Source: Eutreptiella sp. 'Long Island Sound 2002' (taxonomy: Eukaryota > Euglenozoa > Euglenophyceae > Eutreptiales > Eutreptiaceae). From it: a stretch of 64,000 bases of DNA. Shown here in pieces: positions 9,901 to 20,901 of the stretch. The notes below the pieces were generated by a model. That model worked only from the letters and a program-made list of their open reading frames with translations, was not told the origin of the DNA and did no database searches. The position numbers and the translations under genes are program-made. How positions within the stretch are numbered: the stretch's first letter is position 1; each line of letters begins with the position of its first letter. Location of the stretch: assembly GCA_964036045.1 (NCBI GenBank), contig OZ038398.1, positions 25,860,109 to 25,924,108 on the forward strand, given 5' to 3'.

Positions 9901-12112
9901 CTGTCGCGAGCCCAGCTGGTCGACGGGCCAGATGGCAAGAATTTCTCAGTCTGTTTGACCTCCATGTGTCGTATTTGCCTGGAAAACACAACACGGTAGC
10001 GGATGCTCTGAGCCGATGGGCTTACCCCGCTTCAGAGGGGCTGCAAAGTACCAACATCCATGGTACGGAGCAGGACCGCCACGTCGTGATCGAGTGGGAT
10101 CAAGAAGAAAAAAAGCTCATCCGACGTGAATGCATGCAATGCACTGTTAAACAGCACGCATGCCCGTGTCACGACATCACAGCCTTCTCAGATCCGGCGC
10201 ATGCTCACGAGATCTGCACCAAAACACTGAAAGTCGTGGAGAAAGTCACCGATCCCTCCTCAGGGAGTGTGAAACGGTTTGACTATACCCGACGTGTAAG
10301 TGGATTTCGGTTGATCCAGGGCATTAAGCGTCGAGATCCGGCCAAAACTCCACCCCTGCCGAAAGATTCCCTTATAATCCGTGACTGGACGTCCGATTAT
10401 CTGCATGATTCCATGTTTAAAGAGGTCTTTGAGAATCTCAAATCCAAAGATGCTCACAAGGATGGAATTTTTGCTGAATATTCGTTGGATGGGGGGAAGC
10501 TGTGGATGGAGGGTAAATTGTGCGTACCAGACGCCCTGGCCCCCCGAGTGTTAAACTGGTGGCACAAATGGGAGTCCCCCCACGCACATGGCCGTAGATT
10601 ATGGTCGATGATTAAACATAGGTTGTTTGGCTCAAGGCTATATACTCATTGCATGAAAGTAGCCGCCGGATGTGCCCAATGTGCTGTCGCGACGCCACCC
10701 AGCGCGAAGAAGCACGGCCATCTGAGGCCACATCCTATTCCGGAGCGCCTCTTTAACAGAGTCACTAGTGATTTCTTCTATCTCGGTGAACTCGATGACG
10801 AAGAGTGCCATTGGACCAATAAAAAGGTCAAGGGTGTGCTCCTTATTCAGTGCCGTCATTCCGGCTACATTCAGGTGTTGCCTTGTAACATCGAGTCGAT
10901 GACTGGCAAGGCTGCCGCCAAATGGTGCGCGCAGACCTGGATGGGAGGTTGGGACGTCCCATCCGAGGTGGTTACGGACTCAGGCAAAGAGTACACCTCC
11001 GAATGGTGGAGAGAATTATGTGCTCGCCTTGGAATCCCCCACCTGAGATGTGAAATCCACTCGCATCGAGCGCTGCCTGGCGAAAGAGCCGGCCGCTCTA
11101 TTATAAATATGCTTCGTAAGGAGCTCGCGAGTGAAAAGGATTTCCATTGGCTTGAAGTTCTCTTCGCATTGCTTCGCCGTTACCACAACACGCCTTTGTA
11201 CCATGGCCTTTCTCCAAATGAAATTGTCTTTGGACGAAAGAAGTGTTGGTGGAACATGCCGTTGAATAATCCTCGCCCTTGTAAAGATGCTTCGTTGTTT
11301 TTGGACGAAATCCAACGAGCAGAAAAAACTGTCTCGAAATTAATCGATAAGCATCAAGCTGACTGGCTTTGGGTCCAGAATCAAGGCCGAAAAAACCCCC
11401 ACAATTTTGAAGTCGATGATCGAGTTTGGCTTCGAAATCAGAAACCACCCTGGACGGAGATGATAAGCTTCTTCCCTTGTGGGAGGGGCCATTCGCTGTT
11501 ACAGCGCGTCTTGGTGAGAACAGGTGGAGGATTCGTGTGGATGTCAGCAGGGAAATTGACGTTTCGGGCGATCGCCTCAAGAGAGAGATCCCCTCCCCCA
11601 AGGATCGGGTTAAACCCCTTTTTTGGACTTCGAAATTTTTGTCAGATCGGGTCATCGAAGGGGGGAAGTACGAACTCAAGAGGATTGTAGAGGCAAGACG
11701 TGACGGAAAGGGCGAATGGGAATTTCTATGTGAGTGGAGGGGCTTTGATTCCAGTCACAACAACTGGGAACCAGCCCATTCTTTTGTCCATGGGTACACC
11801 AAGGGGTTCATGTACTTCCTCAAGAAGCACCCCGAAATTGGCGTACTCCTGACAGACTGTTTGTCGAAACCAGACAGACAGGTGGAGAGCGACGGAAAAA
11901 GACCTGTGGTGAATCGAGATCCAGCCTTTTACGGCCCTCAGCAGCCACATTCCAGGGCTGATCCGTCGATCCCCCCTCCTGCGGTCAGGCCAGCCCAGGA
12001 GCCAAATGAGGACCAAGCTTCAAGTTCGGCCGCTGATTTGCAGCGCCCAAGTCGTACGAGGGCCCGACCAGACAGGTTGGTGGTCACATGTATTCGTGCT
12101 TGGCCGAATTGA
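6930..12112 (+). pseudogene. pol: pol of F1.2: PR, methyltransferase-like, RT, RNase H, IN, chromodomain; frameshifted
   Basis: Open from the gag UAG to about 11437, where a one-base deletion (TTCGAAATCAG against TTCGAAAATCCG in F1.3) shifts the frame; the rest is readable to the stop at 12112. Counting from the first Met at 7059: retropepsin with DNGS near residue 36 and YDLYLGHPW near 115; a Dam-methyltransferase-like domain about 210-340 (DAFANRENKRF, NPPF, VVPLW); an acidic Ser/Asp linker; RT with YIDD at 700-703; RNase H (RTDASRYAIG, about 862); an HHCC finger ending CAQC; an integrase core with Asp in SDFFYL, Asp in VTDSG and Glu in LPGER; then a chromodomain (FLCEWRGFDSSHNNWEP). The chromodomain places it among chromoviruses. 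RNA copying would be cytoplasmic and integration nuclear. Confidence 0.93.
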
Positions 12113-12126
12113 GGGAGATCCGTCGT

Positions 12127-12302
12127 GACTTGAGTCGCCGACGCCATAATCTGGGTAACAGTCGTCTAGTCCAGGGCGTCATGGCACTCGTCGCTAGGGC
12201 TCAAGGGTGTAGGTTCGAAACCCTTGCATGTCCAACTCCTACAAAAGCTCCAGCCTCGCCCCGTCGACCACTTATTTCAATGTGAGTGTTCTGACGACTT
12301 GA
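12127..12302 (+). other. tRNA-like insertion block (candidate SINE) in F1.2
   Basis: The block is present in F1.1 and F1.2 but absent from F1.3 and F1.5, where the flanks are nearly joined. GACTTGA occurs at both edges (12127-12133 and 12296-12302), as a short target duplication would. An A-box-like TGGCACTCGTCG at 12182 and a perfect B box GGTTCGAAACC at 12212-12222 are spaced as in tRNA genes. It may be a SINE captured by one F1 subfamily. Confidence 0.45.
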
Positions 12303-13349
12303 AAAGACCACATTCTGCTCAATCCTCTGTTCATTCTTCCTGATTACATCATGATGTGGAGAACTGCGAATGTTTGATAATTTGACGTCAATCAACTTTT
12401 CTTTGGTCTCCGTTCGGCAGCGTATCGAAAGTCGAGAGCCGAAAGCCACGGAGTGTGCTGCCGTGTTCAGAAAAAACCAAACTCAGGCTTAATTCAGGCA
12501 GATTCGGGGTAATCTTGTCTCTGTTGGTCTGTGCATCTTTGGAATTTGGCTACTCGTGCAGATGGAAGCAAATGTACATATTAAAAACGCTGGCCAGCGA
12601 CATTCACCCCTACAGGCACCCCCTGTAGCACTGGCTGCACCAGATGCGACGCCAGGAACTCAGATCTTACCTTCATTTGCCGTGATGCGGAAGCCAAAGT
12701 CCAGATTCAGATCCAGGATCCTCAAATTTGCCTTGAATCTCTCAGGTTTGTCCATCATTCTGCCACTGTTGCACGAAACCCAGACGTCAATTGTTCAGAC
12801 AACCTTCAGATAGGAGCTCTAGGGACTTCTAACAGCAACCTCTGAAGTCCGTAAGCTTCGTTGTATTTTTGGCACACGCCAATGTGAGCTCAATCCGACC
12901 TGAAACTGTCGAAAATGGTGAATCCAAGTGTCTTGTGGGACTCAATCGAAAGATTGGCCTTGTCCAAGTCGATTGACACCGCCGCCACTGTAAATAAAGG
13001 ACCATTCGGTGTCTCTCAGTTATATACTGTCAGTAAAGCGCCTTCAGCGAACCTTCGGCGCGTTACATGCCAAGGATCCAGGGCCAGCATGTCCCATCAT
13101 GATGCATCATCACATGATCCACATTTTCATAGAATCTGTTAGATGCTCGCGAACCAACGTGCCGGAAAGCACAATTGAGCTGAATAAACGACAATATATA
13201 TTAACTTTAGTCTAAACGAAGGTATTAGTAGTTTCAGTTTTAGACATTCCGCTTCATTTCACCTTCATCTCAGGGAATTTACTCATTTTAGGACAATTTG
13301 GGTTGATTTCCTTGTCATCTCCCCTCATTCCTCGAAGATCTGTTTAGAT

Positions 13350-13393
13350 CTAAGTGAACAGAAAAACATCCCTACCTTCTGTGGTTCACTTAG
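13350..13393 (+). other. conserved 3'UTR stem-loop (F1.2)
   Basis: CTAAGTGAAC at 13350-13359 pairs with GTTCACTTAG at 13384-13393. It is identical in arms to F1.1 and F1.3. Confidence 0.6.
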
Positions 13394-13958
13394 GGACTGT
13401 AGACTACATTTGTATTTGTTTTCCCTCTCTGTGATTGTTTAATCTCCTTCATCTCTGCTGAATTTGATTCTCAATCTTGCTGAATCATGTGATCATCCAC
13501 CAGATGCGCCAAATCTGAAGCACATGCTGCACTTTTCAGAACGAGAAAAGCGGGAGTAACACGATGTAGAGTTCGGCGAGGACACCGTAGCGTGCCCGCG
13601 ACAGCGAAACTGTGCCAGAGCGCTGAGATGTCACTCCATCTCTTGGTTCCCCCACTCAATCCACCAATAATCTACCTCATTCTCAACCAGTGCATGGTTT
13701 GGTATCAATTCTCGATATGTTTACATGCTTTTTAGCCCTTAACCTAATGTTTTACTGCACGAAGGACTGTTCGTCACTCCTCATTCTGTCTCATTTCAGG
13801 TTCATCCATCCCGATTCAGTGCCAATTCAGCCCAAATCAGGTCGGATCAAGCAGATTTCGCCTCATCGGGGCTACATTTCTATTTTTTTCTGGGACTTAC
13901 CCGCACTACGTTCTTCGTTGACGTAGCGACACACCCCAGTGTGTTTTTGGAGGGGGAG

Positions 13959-14491
13959 TGTAAGTGCGGCTAACCCCCATCTGCTCAGATTTTCTCTGAT
14001 CTAACCCAGATTGACTACATTTTGGTCATTTTCTCTGCTTCGGCGGAATCGCCGCCTCGCAGCTCAGTCTCAGGATCAGACCTATATATTTCTGATATGC
14101 CGGATCTGATTCCGCGGTCCATTCTCCGTAAATCCGCCGCGTTCCGATCATTTAGGTGGAATCGCCATTTGCCGCTGACGCGCGCTCGCGGGCCAGATCG
14201 GCCAAATATTTTTCACAATCGGATTTATTTAAATCTTTTCAGACAGATATGGACACTCAGATGTATTTAGAATAATCCGCATCAATTTTCTTCATAGACT
14301 GGGATTTTCTGCCGGATAACAATCAGCATGGATCTTGCTTCAGTTGTTGCTGCTCTCGCCTCCGTTGGTGTCCGTGTATCCGGTTCTACCCCCAATAGCA
14401 GCGTTCAGGTCGACTCCTCGCGTGCCTGCCCCACTGGTCTTGCCGGCCCCGAGCCCTCCGGCACCATCAACGACCCAGGGCAGCACTTTCA
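13959..14491 (+). repeat. 3' LTR of F1.2 (533 bp)
   Basis: It is the direct repeat of 3528-4060 with three differences by eye. It is followed by the target duplication GACCC (14492-14496). Its internal ATG at 14328 opens 54 Gag codons that run 21 codons into F2.1 before a stop. Confidence 0.95.
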
Positions 14492-14496
14492 GACCC
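14492..14496. repeat. target site duplication of F1.2 (right)
   Basis: GACCC, the partner of 3523-3527. Confidence 0.92.
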
Positions 14497-14820
14497 CTGA
14501 CTGGTCCAGACCCATGGGGTTCTACCCTTCCTTACAGGGTTTACCATACCCCTAAGTGTGCTACGTATGTCTGTGTGAGACTGCTAGTCCTAAGGTCCTG
14601 AGAGCAAGCCGCAGAAGTGGTGTCCTAATTATACCCAAGTCTGCGCCCTTGCTGAACCTGGAGGGTTGGCTTATTGATGCCACGGGGTACGCCCCGGGTC
14701 TCCCCTCCCCTATGCGCCCAATTTCTGTGCTGGCGCAAAACCCTGGGGGAATACCCAGCGTGCTAATCCAGGTATTGTTTTCCCTACCTATCTGTCTACT
14801 ACAGGGAGGGGTGGCCAAAA
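14497..14820 (+). other. F2.1 non-coding tail, second part
   Basis: It continues F2.1 after the F1.2 insertion. From about 14580 it matches the reverse complement of 40583-40820 in F2.2, just past its pol stop. Its last 140 bases recur at 58680-58819. No gene is seen. Confidence 0.8.
14681..14820 (+). repeat. 140-bp duplication flanking F1.4 (left copy)
   Basis: Starting CACGGGGTAC and ending GGCCAAAA, it is repeated at 58680-58819 with one difference by eye (CCCTGGGG against CCTTGGGG). The two copies directly abut the two ends of F1.4. This is far longer than a normal 5-bp target duplication. Confidence 0.9.
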
Positions 14821-17800
14821 CAGCGAATGGCCCCTCCCACAAGGGAAGAAGCTTCTCATCTCCGTCCAGGGTAGTTTCGGATTTTCGAAGCCAAACTCGA
14901 TCATCGACTTCAAAATTGTGGGGGTTTTTTCGGCCTTGATTTTGGACCCAAAGCCAGTCAGCTTGATGCTTATCGATTAATTTCGAGACAGTTTCATCTG
15001 CTCGTTGGACGTCGTCCAAAAACAACGAAGCATCTTTACAAGGGCGAGGATTATTCAACGGCATGTTCCACCAACACTTCTTTCGTCCAAAGACAATTTC
15101 ATTTGGAGAAAGGCCATGATACAAAGGCGTGTTGTGGTAACGGCGAAGCATGGCGAAAAGAATCTCAAGCCAATGGAAGTCCTTCTCACTGGCGAGTTCC
15201 TTACGGAGCATATTTAATAGTGAGCGGCCGGCTCTTTCGCCAGGCAGCGCTCGATGTGAGTGGATTTCACATCTGAGGTGGTGGATTCCAAGGCGAGCAC
15301 ATAATTCTCTCCACCATTCGGAGGTGTACTCTTTGCCTGAGTCCGTTACCACCTCGGATGGGACGTCCCAACCTCCCATCCAGGTCTGCGCGCACCATTT
15401 GGCGGCAGCCTTGCCAGTCATCGACTCGATGTTACAAGGCAACACCTGAATGTAGCCGGAATGACGGCACTGAATAAGGAGCACACCATTGACTTTTTTA
15501 TTCGTCCAATGGCACTCTTCGTCATCGAGCTCACCAAGATAGAAAAAATCACTGGTGACCCTGTTAAAGAGGCGCTCCGGAATAGGATGTGGCCTCAGAT
15601 AGCCGTGCTTCTTCGCGCTGGGTGGCGTCGCGACAGCACATTGGGCACATCCGGCGGCTACTTTCATGCAATGAGTATATAGCCTTGAGCCAAACAACCT
15701 ATGTTTAATCATCGGCCATAATCTACGGCCATGTGCGTGGGGGGACTCCCATTTGTGCCACCAGTTTAACACTCGGGGGGCCAGGGCGTCTGGTACGCAC
15801 AATTTACCCTCCATCCACAGCTTCCCCCCATCCAACGAATATTCCGCAAAAATTCCATCTTTGTGAGCATCTTTGGATTTGAGATTCTCAAAGACCTCTT
15901 TAAACATGGAATCATGCAGGTAATCGGACGTCCAGTCACGGATGATAAGGGAATCTTTCGGCAGGGGTGGAGTTTTGGCCGGATCTCGACGCTTAATGCC
16001 CTGGATCAACCGAAATCCACTTACACGTCGGGTATAGTCAAACCGTTTCACACTCCCTGAGGAGGGATCGGTGACTTTCTCCACGACTTTCAGTGTTTTG
16101 GTGCAGATCTCGTGAGCATGCGCCGGGTCTCAAAAGGCCGTGATGTCGTGACACGGGCATGCGTGCTGTTTAACAGTGCATTGCATGCATTCACGTCGAA
16201 TGAGCTTTTTTTCTTCTTGATCCCACTCGATCACGACGTGGCGGTCCTGCTCCGTACCATGGATGTTGGTACTTTGCAGCCCCTCTGAAGCGGGGTAAGC
16301 CCATCGGCTCAGAGCATCCGCTACCGTGTTGTGTTTTCCAGGCAAATACGACACATGGAGGTCAAACAGACTGAGAAATTCGTGCCATCTGGCCCGTCGA
16401 CCAGCTGGGCTCGCGACAGTATCAATGTGTTCAGTGGCCCAATACTCCAGAGATCGATGATCCGTCAGGACCTCGACTCGATTGGTGCCAACCCACGATT
16501 GGTACTTTTTCAAAGCACAGATTATGGCGTAGGTTTCTTGCTCACGCGGCGACCATTGCATTTGGCGTGGGGCTAGCTTCCGAGACCAAAATGCAAGAGG
16601 GTAATGATCACCTGTGGCTTCATCAACCTGTTCAAGGACAGCTCCGATCGCGTACCTAGAAGCGTCGGTTCTTATGTAGAAGGGTCGGTTGAATTGCGGC
16701 ACATGCAACGTGGCGACTTCGCAGAGGGCCGCCTTCAAGTGATGGAAGGCCTCCTCGCACTCGTCAGTCCACTTGACACGAACCTTTGAACCTGCCTTGC
16801 CCGCATCTCTCCCTACCTTCAATAATTCAGTGAGGGGGGCAGCAAATTTGGCATAATTCGGCACAAAAGTGTGGTAAAAATTGCAACAACCCAGGAATTC
16901 TCTCAACTCAGTGATCGTCTCAGGGCGCTTCCACTTCTGAATAGCGACGAGCTTCCCTGGACTGGGTCGTCGGGTGCCATTCTCTAGGAGAGAACCACAA
17001 AATTCGACTGATTTTAAAAATAATTTTCCCTTCTTTGGCCCACAAATCAGCTGATTGGCATCAAGAACGTCCAAAACCTGGTTCAGCTGCTTTTCATGTA
17101 GGGCCACCAGCTCGGCTTCGGTCAGTCCCTCCCCCTCTGTCGCGATGATTATGTCATCTATGTACACACTCACGAAGGCACGAAGCTCAGGATGAGCTGT
17201 AAAAAGCACATCCTCCATCATTCGTTGAAAAAACGAAGGGGCGTTCTTCAGGCCCATGGGCATGACCGTCCACTGGACTGGGCCACATGGCGTGCACATA
17301 CAGGTGAGAGGTCGGCTGTCCTTCCTCAACGGCATTTGGTGAAAGCCGTGACGGAGATCCAGCACAGAAAACAAACGACCTCTTGCCCTCTTGGCGATTT
17401 CCTCCTCAATGAGGGGCAGGGGGTGTGAATCCGCCTTGGTTTCGGCGTTGAGGTTGCGAAAATCAACAACCATTCGCCAACCATCAATAGTGTTCTGGTC
17501 TGCAGGCGGCGGCTTCGGGACTGTGAAGGGTGCACAGCACCACTCGCTGGTCATACAACCCTCAAGCCAACCAAATTCCCTGAGATTTCTCTCGATTTTT
17601 TTTCTGAGGATCTCATGTTTATGTTCATGGTTCTCATAAGGACGCTGTTTCTTCGCCTTGTACCCTTCACGAAGCTCGATGAAGGCTTCACCGAACTGCC
17701 CACGGACAGGGGGGTCTTTGATCAACTTCCCCGAAAGGGTTGTGTCCTTCCGTTCCTCAAAAATCTTGTCTCTTTTCTTGGAACACAATTCAGTGTCCAC

Positions 17801-19390
17801 CTGATCGCCAGGAATTACTGTCGAAAAAACTTTGGCGACTTCTTCAGCCTTGGCAGGAAGAATCTTCTTACGGATGTCCCTAAAAAGGTCCGTATCAACT
17901 GCCTCTTGAAGATAGGTGGGTTGAGTGTCGACATTCCAGAGATTCTCTTCGTGATCCAGCTCCTCGAAAGGATCTATGAAAGCTTCCACACGGGGTTTTT
18001 CATAAAAAACTCTGAATTTGCGGCGCGATTCAAAATTTTTCTTCGCCCGTGCACTGAAGATTCTTTTCGATGTCGATCGTATTGGGGAAGAGGGAGACGA
18101 GGCGGATCCATTTGACGTCGGATCATCTTGGGTATCTGACGGACAAAAATCAGAAAAAATAGATTCATCATCAGTACCACGCTCAACCTCAGATTCAGAC
18201 CCAACACAGGAATCAGTACCAGAATCAGCAGAATCAGAGTCAGAAAGCTTTCCATCCACCAGGAATGCAAGCGAACTCCAGGACCGCTGTGGCAGGGGAC
18301 CTGTGTCGTCCTTGGCATACAGCTTAATCTTCCTGGGAAGTTCGATGTAATCTACACAAATGTCTTGCAATTCCTGAAACCAAGGCTTGTTGTCCCACAA
18401 GGGCACAACTAAAATCGCCTGGGTTTTATCTTGCTTGATTTTGTGGATGACCTGCTGGATTAAGTGAAACGGAGGATTAATCCATAACTTCTTGTCCCAT
18501 TTATGGGTCCAAGCGTCGCGAAAATGCTTGTCAAAGCGCTTGTTCTCGCGGTTAGCAAAGGCATCATACTGTGGCCAAAAGGAATGGTGTTCATAAAAAT
18601 ATTCACAAATTGTATCGCGCCATTTGTCGACAACTCTGTAGGATGAAGAGTGCCAGCGCGAAGGGCGTCGTGGCTGGGAGTCCCTACGAAGACATTCTAA
18701 CTCTCGGGAGTAATCGGCACTCCCATTCACCTCTGCAATGGTGACATCTTCGCCAAATTTTGGTGTAACCTTTCGCTTCAAAAATTCTTCTGCACTTTTA
18801 AACCCTGCGTGCAAAAAACGAAATTCAGGACGCTCCAAGGGACCTGACTCCAGCAAAAAACAACGCCGATGACCTACGGGCGCCACCCTGTTCTTGCTAA
18901 GCCAAGGATGGCCCAAGTAAAGGTCATACTTTATGTCGGCACGATAGAAGTAGTCATCCTTAAGGACAACTTCCTCCACATTACCTTCTTCCCAAAGGTC
19001 TTGAGCGACCAAATGAGTTGATATATAACAACCGCGTTGCCCACCTGCGAGAGAATGTCCAGAAACTCCCTCGAGGGTAACAGGATGAGGCGACTCAAAC
19101 ACGCAGTCGTCGGGTAAGAAAGAATTGGATTGGAGATTTACCTCTGATCCATTGTCACACAAACAAGTGGCGAGGTGGAAATTTCCCTTGCGATCAGAGA
19201 CCCACAGCTTTGTGACAAACTGACGGGCCCTGTGCTTGGACTGTACACCAACCTCGTCCACTACAACAGGAGGATCCGCTGCCGGATCCAGGGGAGAGGA
19301 GACAAGCGACCCTACATCAAGTAGTGGTCGAGAAGGCATCTGGGGATCATGCCTGAAATCGCCTGGGGAGGGGCGATTTTCGTGGCTCCC
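14821..19390 (-). pseudogene. pol: pol of F1.4, nonsense mutation and 3' truncation
   Basis: Continues in frame from the gag UAG (19391-19393). Protease (DNGS), methyltransferase-like domain (NPPF), RT (YIDD), RNase H and the integrase catalytic residues are all present. A single substitution turns a Ser codon TCA into TGA at 16128-16130; the frame is open on both sides. The gene then breaks off after LLPLWEGPFAV, just past the integrase core, and runs into F2.1 sequence for about 85 meaningless codons to 14561. The chromodomain is absent. Because only one substitution lies in more than 4.5 kb, the copy was young when truncated. Confidence 0.92.
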
Positions 19391-19393
19391 CTA
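19356..19393 (-). promoter_or_regulatory. gag-pol readthrough signal of F1.4
   Basis: UAG at 19393-19391 on the minus strand is followed by the same AAATCGCC/GGCGATTT stem and CTCCCC loop as in F1.2. Pol is in the same frame. Confidence 0.7.
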
Positions 19394-20364
19394 GGCGTTC
19401 TGACCTCCAGTGACTGCGTTAACATTGTGAACACACCCTGATTCGTCGACCCACTCATCTTGGAACGGATCATCTGCTGGATTCAAGGCATTTTCAACGT
19501 AATCTCGATCCGCATCGGACACCTGATCTGCACCTGAGACCTGATCCACACCATGGTTGCCCTTTCCACGTCCACGGCCACGGCCGCCGGATGATGGACC
19601 TCCACCGTCGCCACGCCCTCTGCCCTTACCAGAGGAAGGGGTTCCCGAAGGATTTCCCTTACCTTTACCCTGGAATCCTGGAGCATTTCCCTTGTTTGTA
19701 CCGGATTGAGGGGTTTGGCCTGGATTTCGATTTCCGCCTCCGGCGTTGCTATTGGGGTTTTTCTGGCCGATCGGCTGCCCACCGGAGCCGGATGGAGTCC
19801 GATTTCCAGTGCCTTGGGACCCGCCAGGGCCTCCAGGATTTTTGTTTCCACCGGAGGGGGTCGGATTCCCTTTTCCAGCCTTTCCACCATGCACCTGTCT
19901 GTCATTCCTGTCTGAATTCTGCGGGTTACTGATATTTTCACCAATCACCTTGTGATCGTAAGGAGACCATCGGTGATTACCAGTAGAATGCGTCTTAGCT
20001 CGGTTCGTAGAACCTAAAAGAAGGCAGATGCTACAGTGATCCTGAACATTCCGGGTGTCATTCACCTTTTTGTTGCCCTTTTGGGCCCCATTTTGGGTGT
20101 TTTGCTGGGTATTCTTGTTTCCCCCCAGACCCTCATGGAAATTCTGATTGGCGGCGTCGGCGAGCCGCTCAACCTCTTCCCAGAGTTCCTTCGGGGTGAA
20201 CGAAAACACCCAGTTCTTGGCCTTCAGGCGATGGCCATGGAAACTTACTCCCCTGTTGAGGGCTTGGACAAACAAGTCCCGATCCTCGTGTTCGTTAAAC
20301 TTGATTTTCCACGTCTCCTCAGTGAATTTCACCTTGGAGAAGGACGTGGGGGAGCACTTTTGAA
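19391..20364 (-). pseudogene. gag: gag of F1.4, C-terminal part
   Basis: This is the second half of an F1 gag, split from its first half (31134-33192) by F1.3. Joining the halves and counting the GTGCC duplication once keeps the reading frame, so before that insertion this gag was open end to end. The part contains the C-terminal basic segment, the CCHH finger (CSICLLLGS...H...H) and the Gly/Asn/Pro-rich RNA-binding tail ending GGQNA-stop. Confidence 0.92.
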
Positions 20365-20369
20365 GTGCC
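20365..20369. repeat. target site duplication of F1.3 (left)
   Basis: GTGCC, repeated at 31134-31138. The host sequence on both sides is F1.4 gag. Confidence 0.93.
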
Positions 20370-20901
20370 TGTAAGTGCGGCTAGCCCCATCTGCTCAGAT
20401 TTTCAGACATTCTGCCCAGATTGGCTACATTTTGGTCATTTTCTTTGCTTCGGCGGAATTGCCGCCTCGCACCTCAGTCACAGGATATTTCCTATATATT
20501 TCTGATATGCCGGATTTGATTCCGCGGTCCATTTCCCGTAAATCCGCCGCGTTCCGCTATTTTAGCTGGAATCGCCATTTGCCGCTGACGCGCGCTCGCG
20601 GGCCAGATCGGCCAACCATTTTTACATAAATGGATTATTTAAATTCTTTCAGACAGTTTTGGACACTCAGATGTATTTAGAATAATTCCCCTCAATTTTC
20701 TTCATAGACTGGGATTTTCTGCCGGATAACAATCAGCATGGACCTTGCTTCTGTTGTCGCTGCTCTCGCCTCTGTTGGTGTCCGAGTATCCGGTTCTACC
20801 CCCAATAACAACATCCAGGGAGACTCCTCGCGTGCCTGCCCCACTGGTCTTGCCGGCCCCGAGCCCTCCGGCACCCACAACGACCCAGGGCAGCACTTTC
20901 A
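20370..20901 (+). repeat. 5' LTR of F1.3 (532 bp)
   Basis: TG...CA termini, with GTGCC outside and the PBS TGGTAGCAGAGG at 20902 inside. The gag ATG is at 20738. Confidence 0.95.

Larger units (their letters stand above)
12113..13958 (+). other. F1.2 3' untranslated region (1846 bp)
   Basis: This is non-coding sequence between the pol stop and the 3' LTR. It is 201 bp longer than in F1.3 and F1.5 because of a tRNA-like block at its start. It contains the conserved stem-loop at 13350-13393 and ends in the PPT GGAGGGGGAG (13949-13958). Confidence 0.8.
3528..14491 (+). mobile_element. F1.2: complete family-1 chromovirus (10,964 bp)
   Basis: The order is 5' LTR (3528-4060), PBS (4061), gag (3897-6929), UAG, pol (6930-12112), 3'UTR, PPT and 3' LTR (13959-14491), flanked by GACCC on both sides. 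By eye the two LTRs differ at three positions, so the insertion is recent, though older than F2.2. Coding is broken: gag has two stop codons and pol a one-base deletion near 11437. It inserted into the 3' non-coding region of F2.1. Confidence 0.95.
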
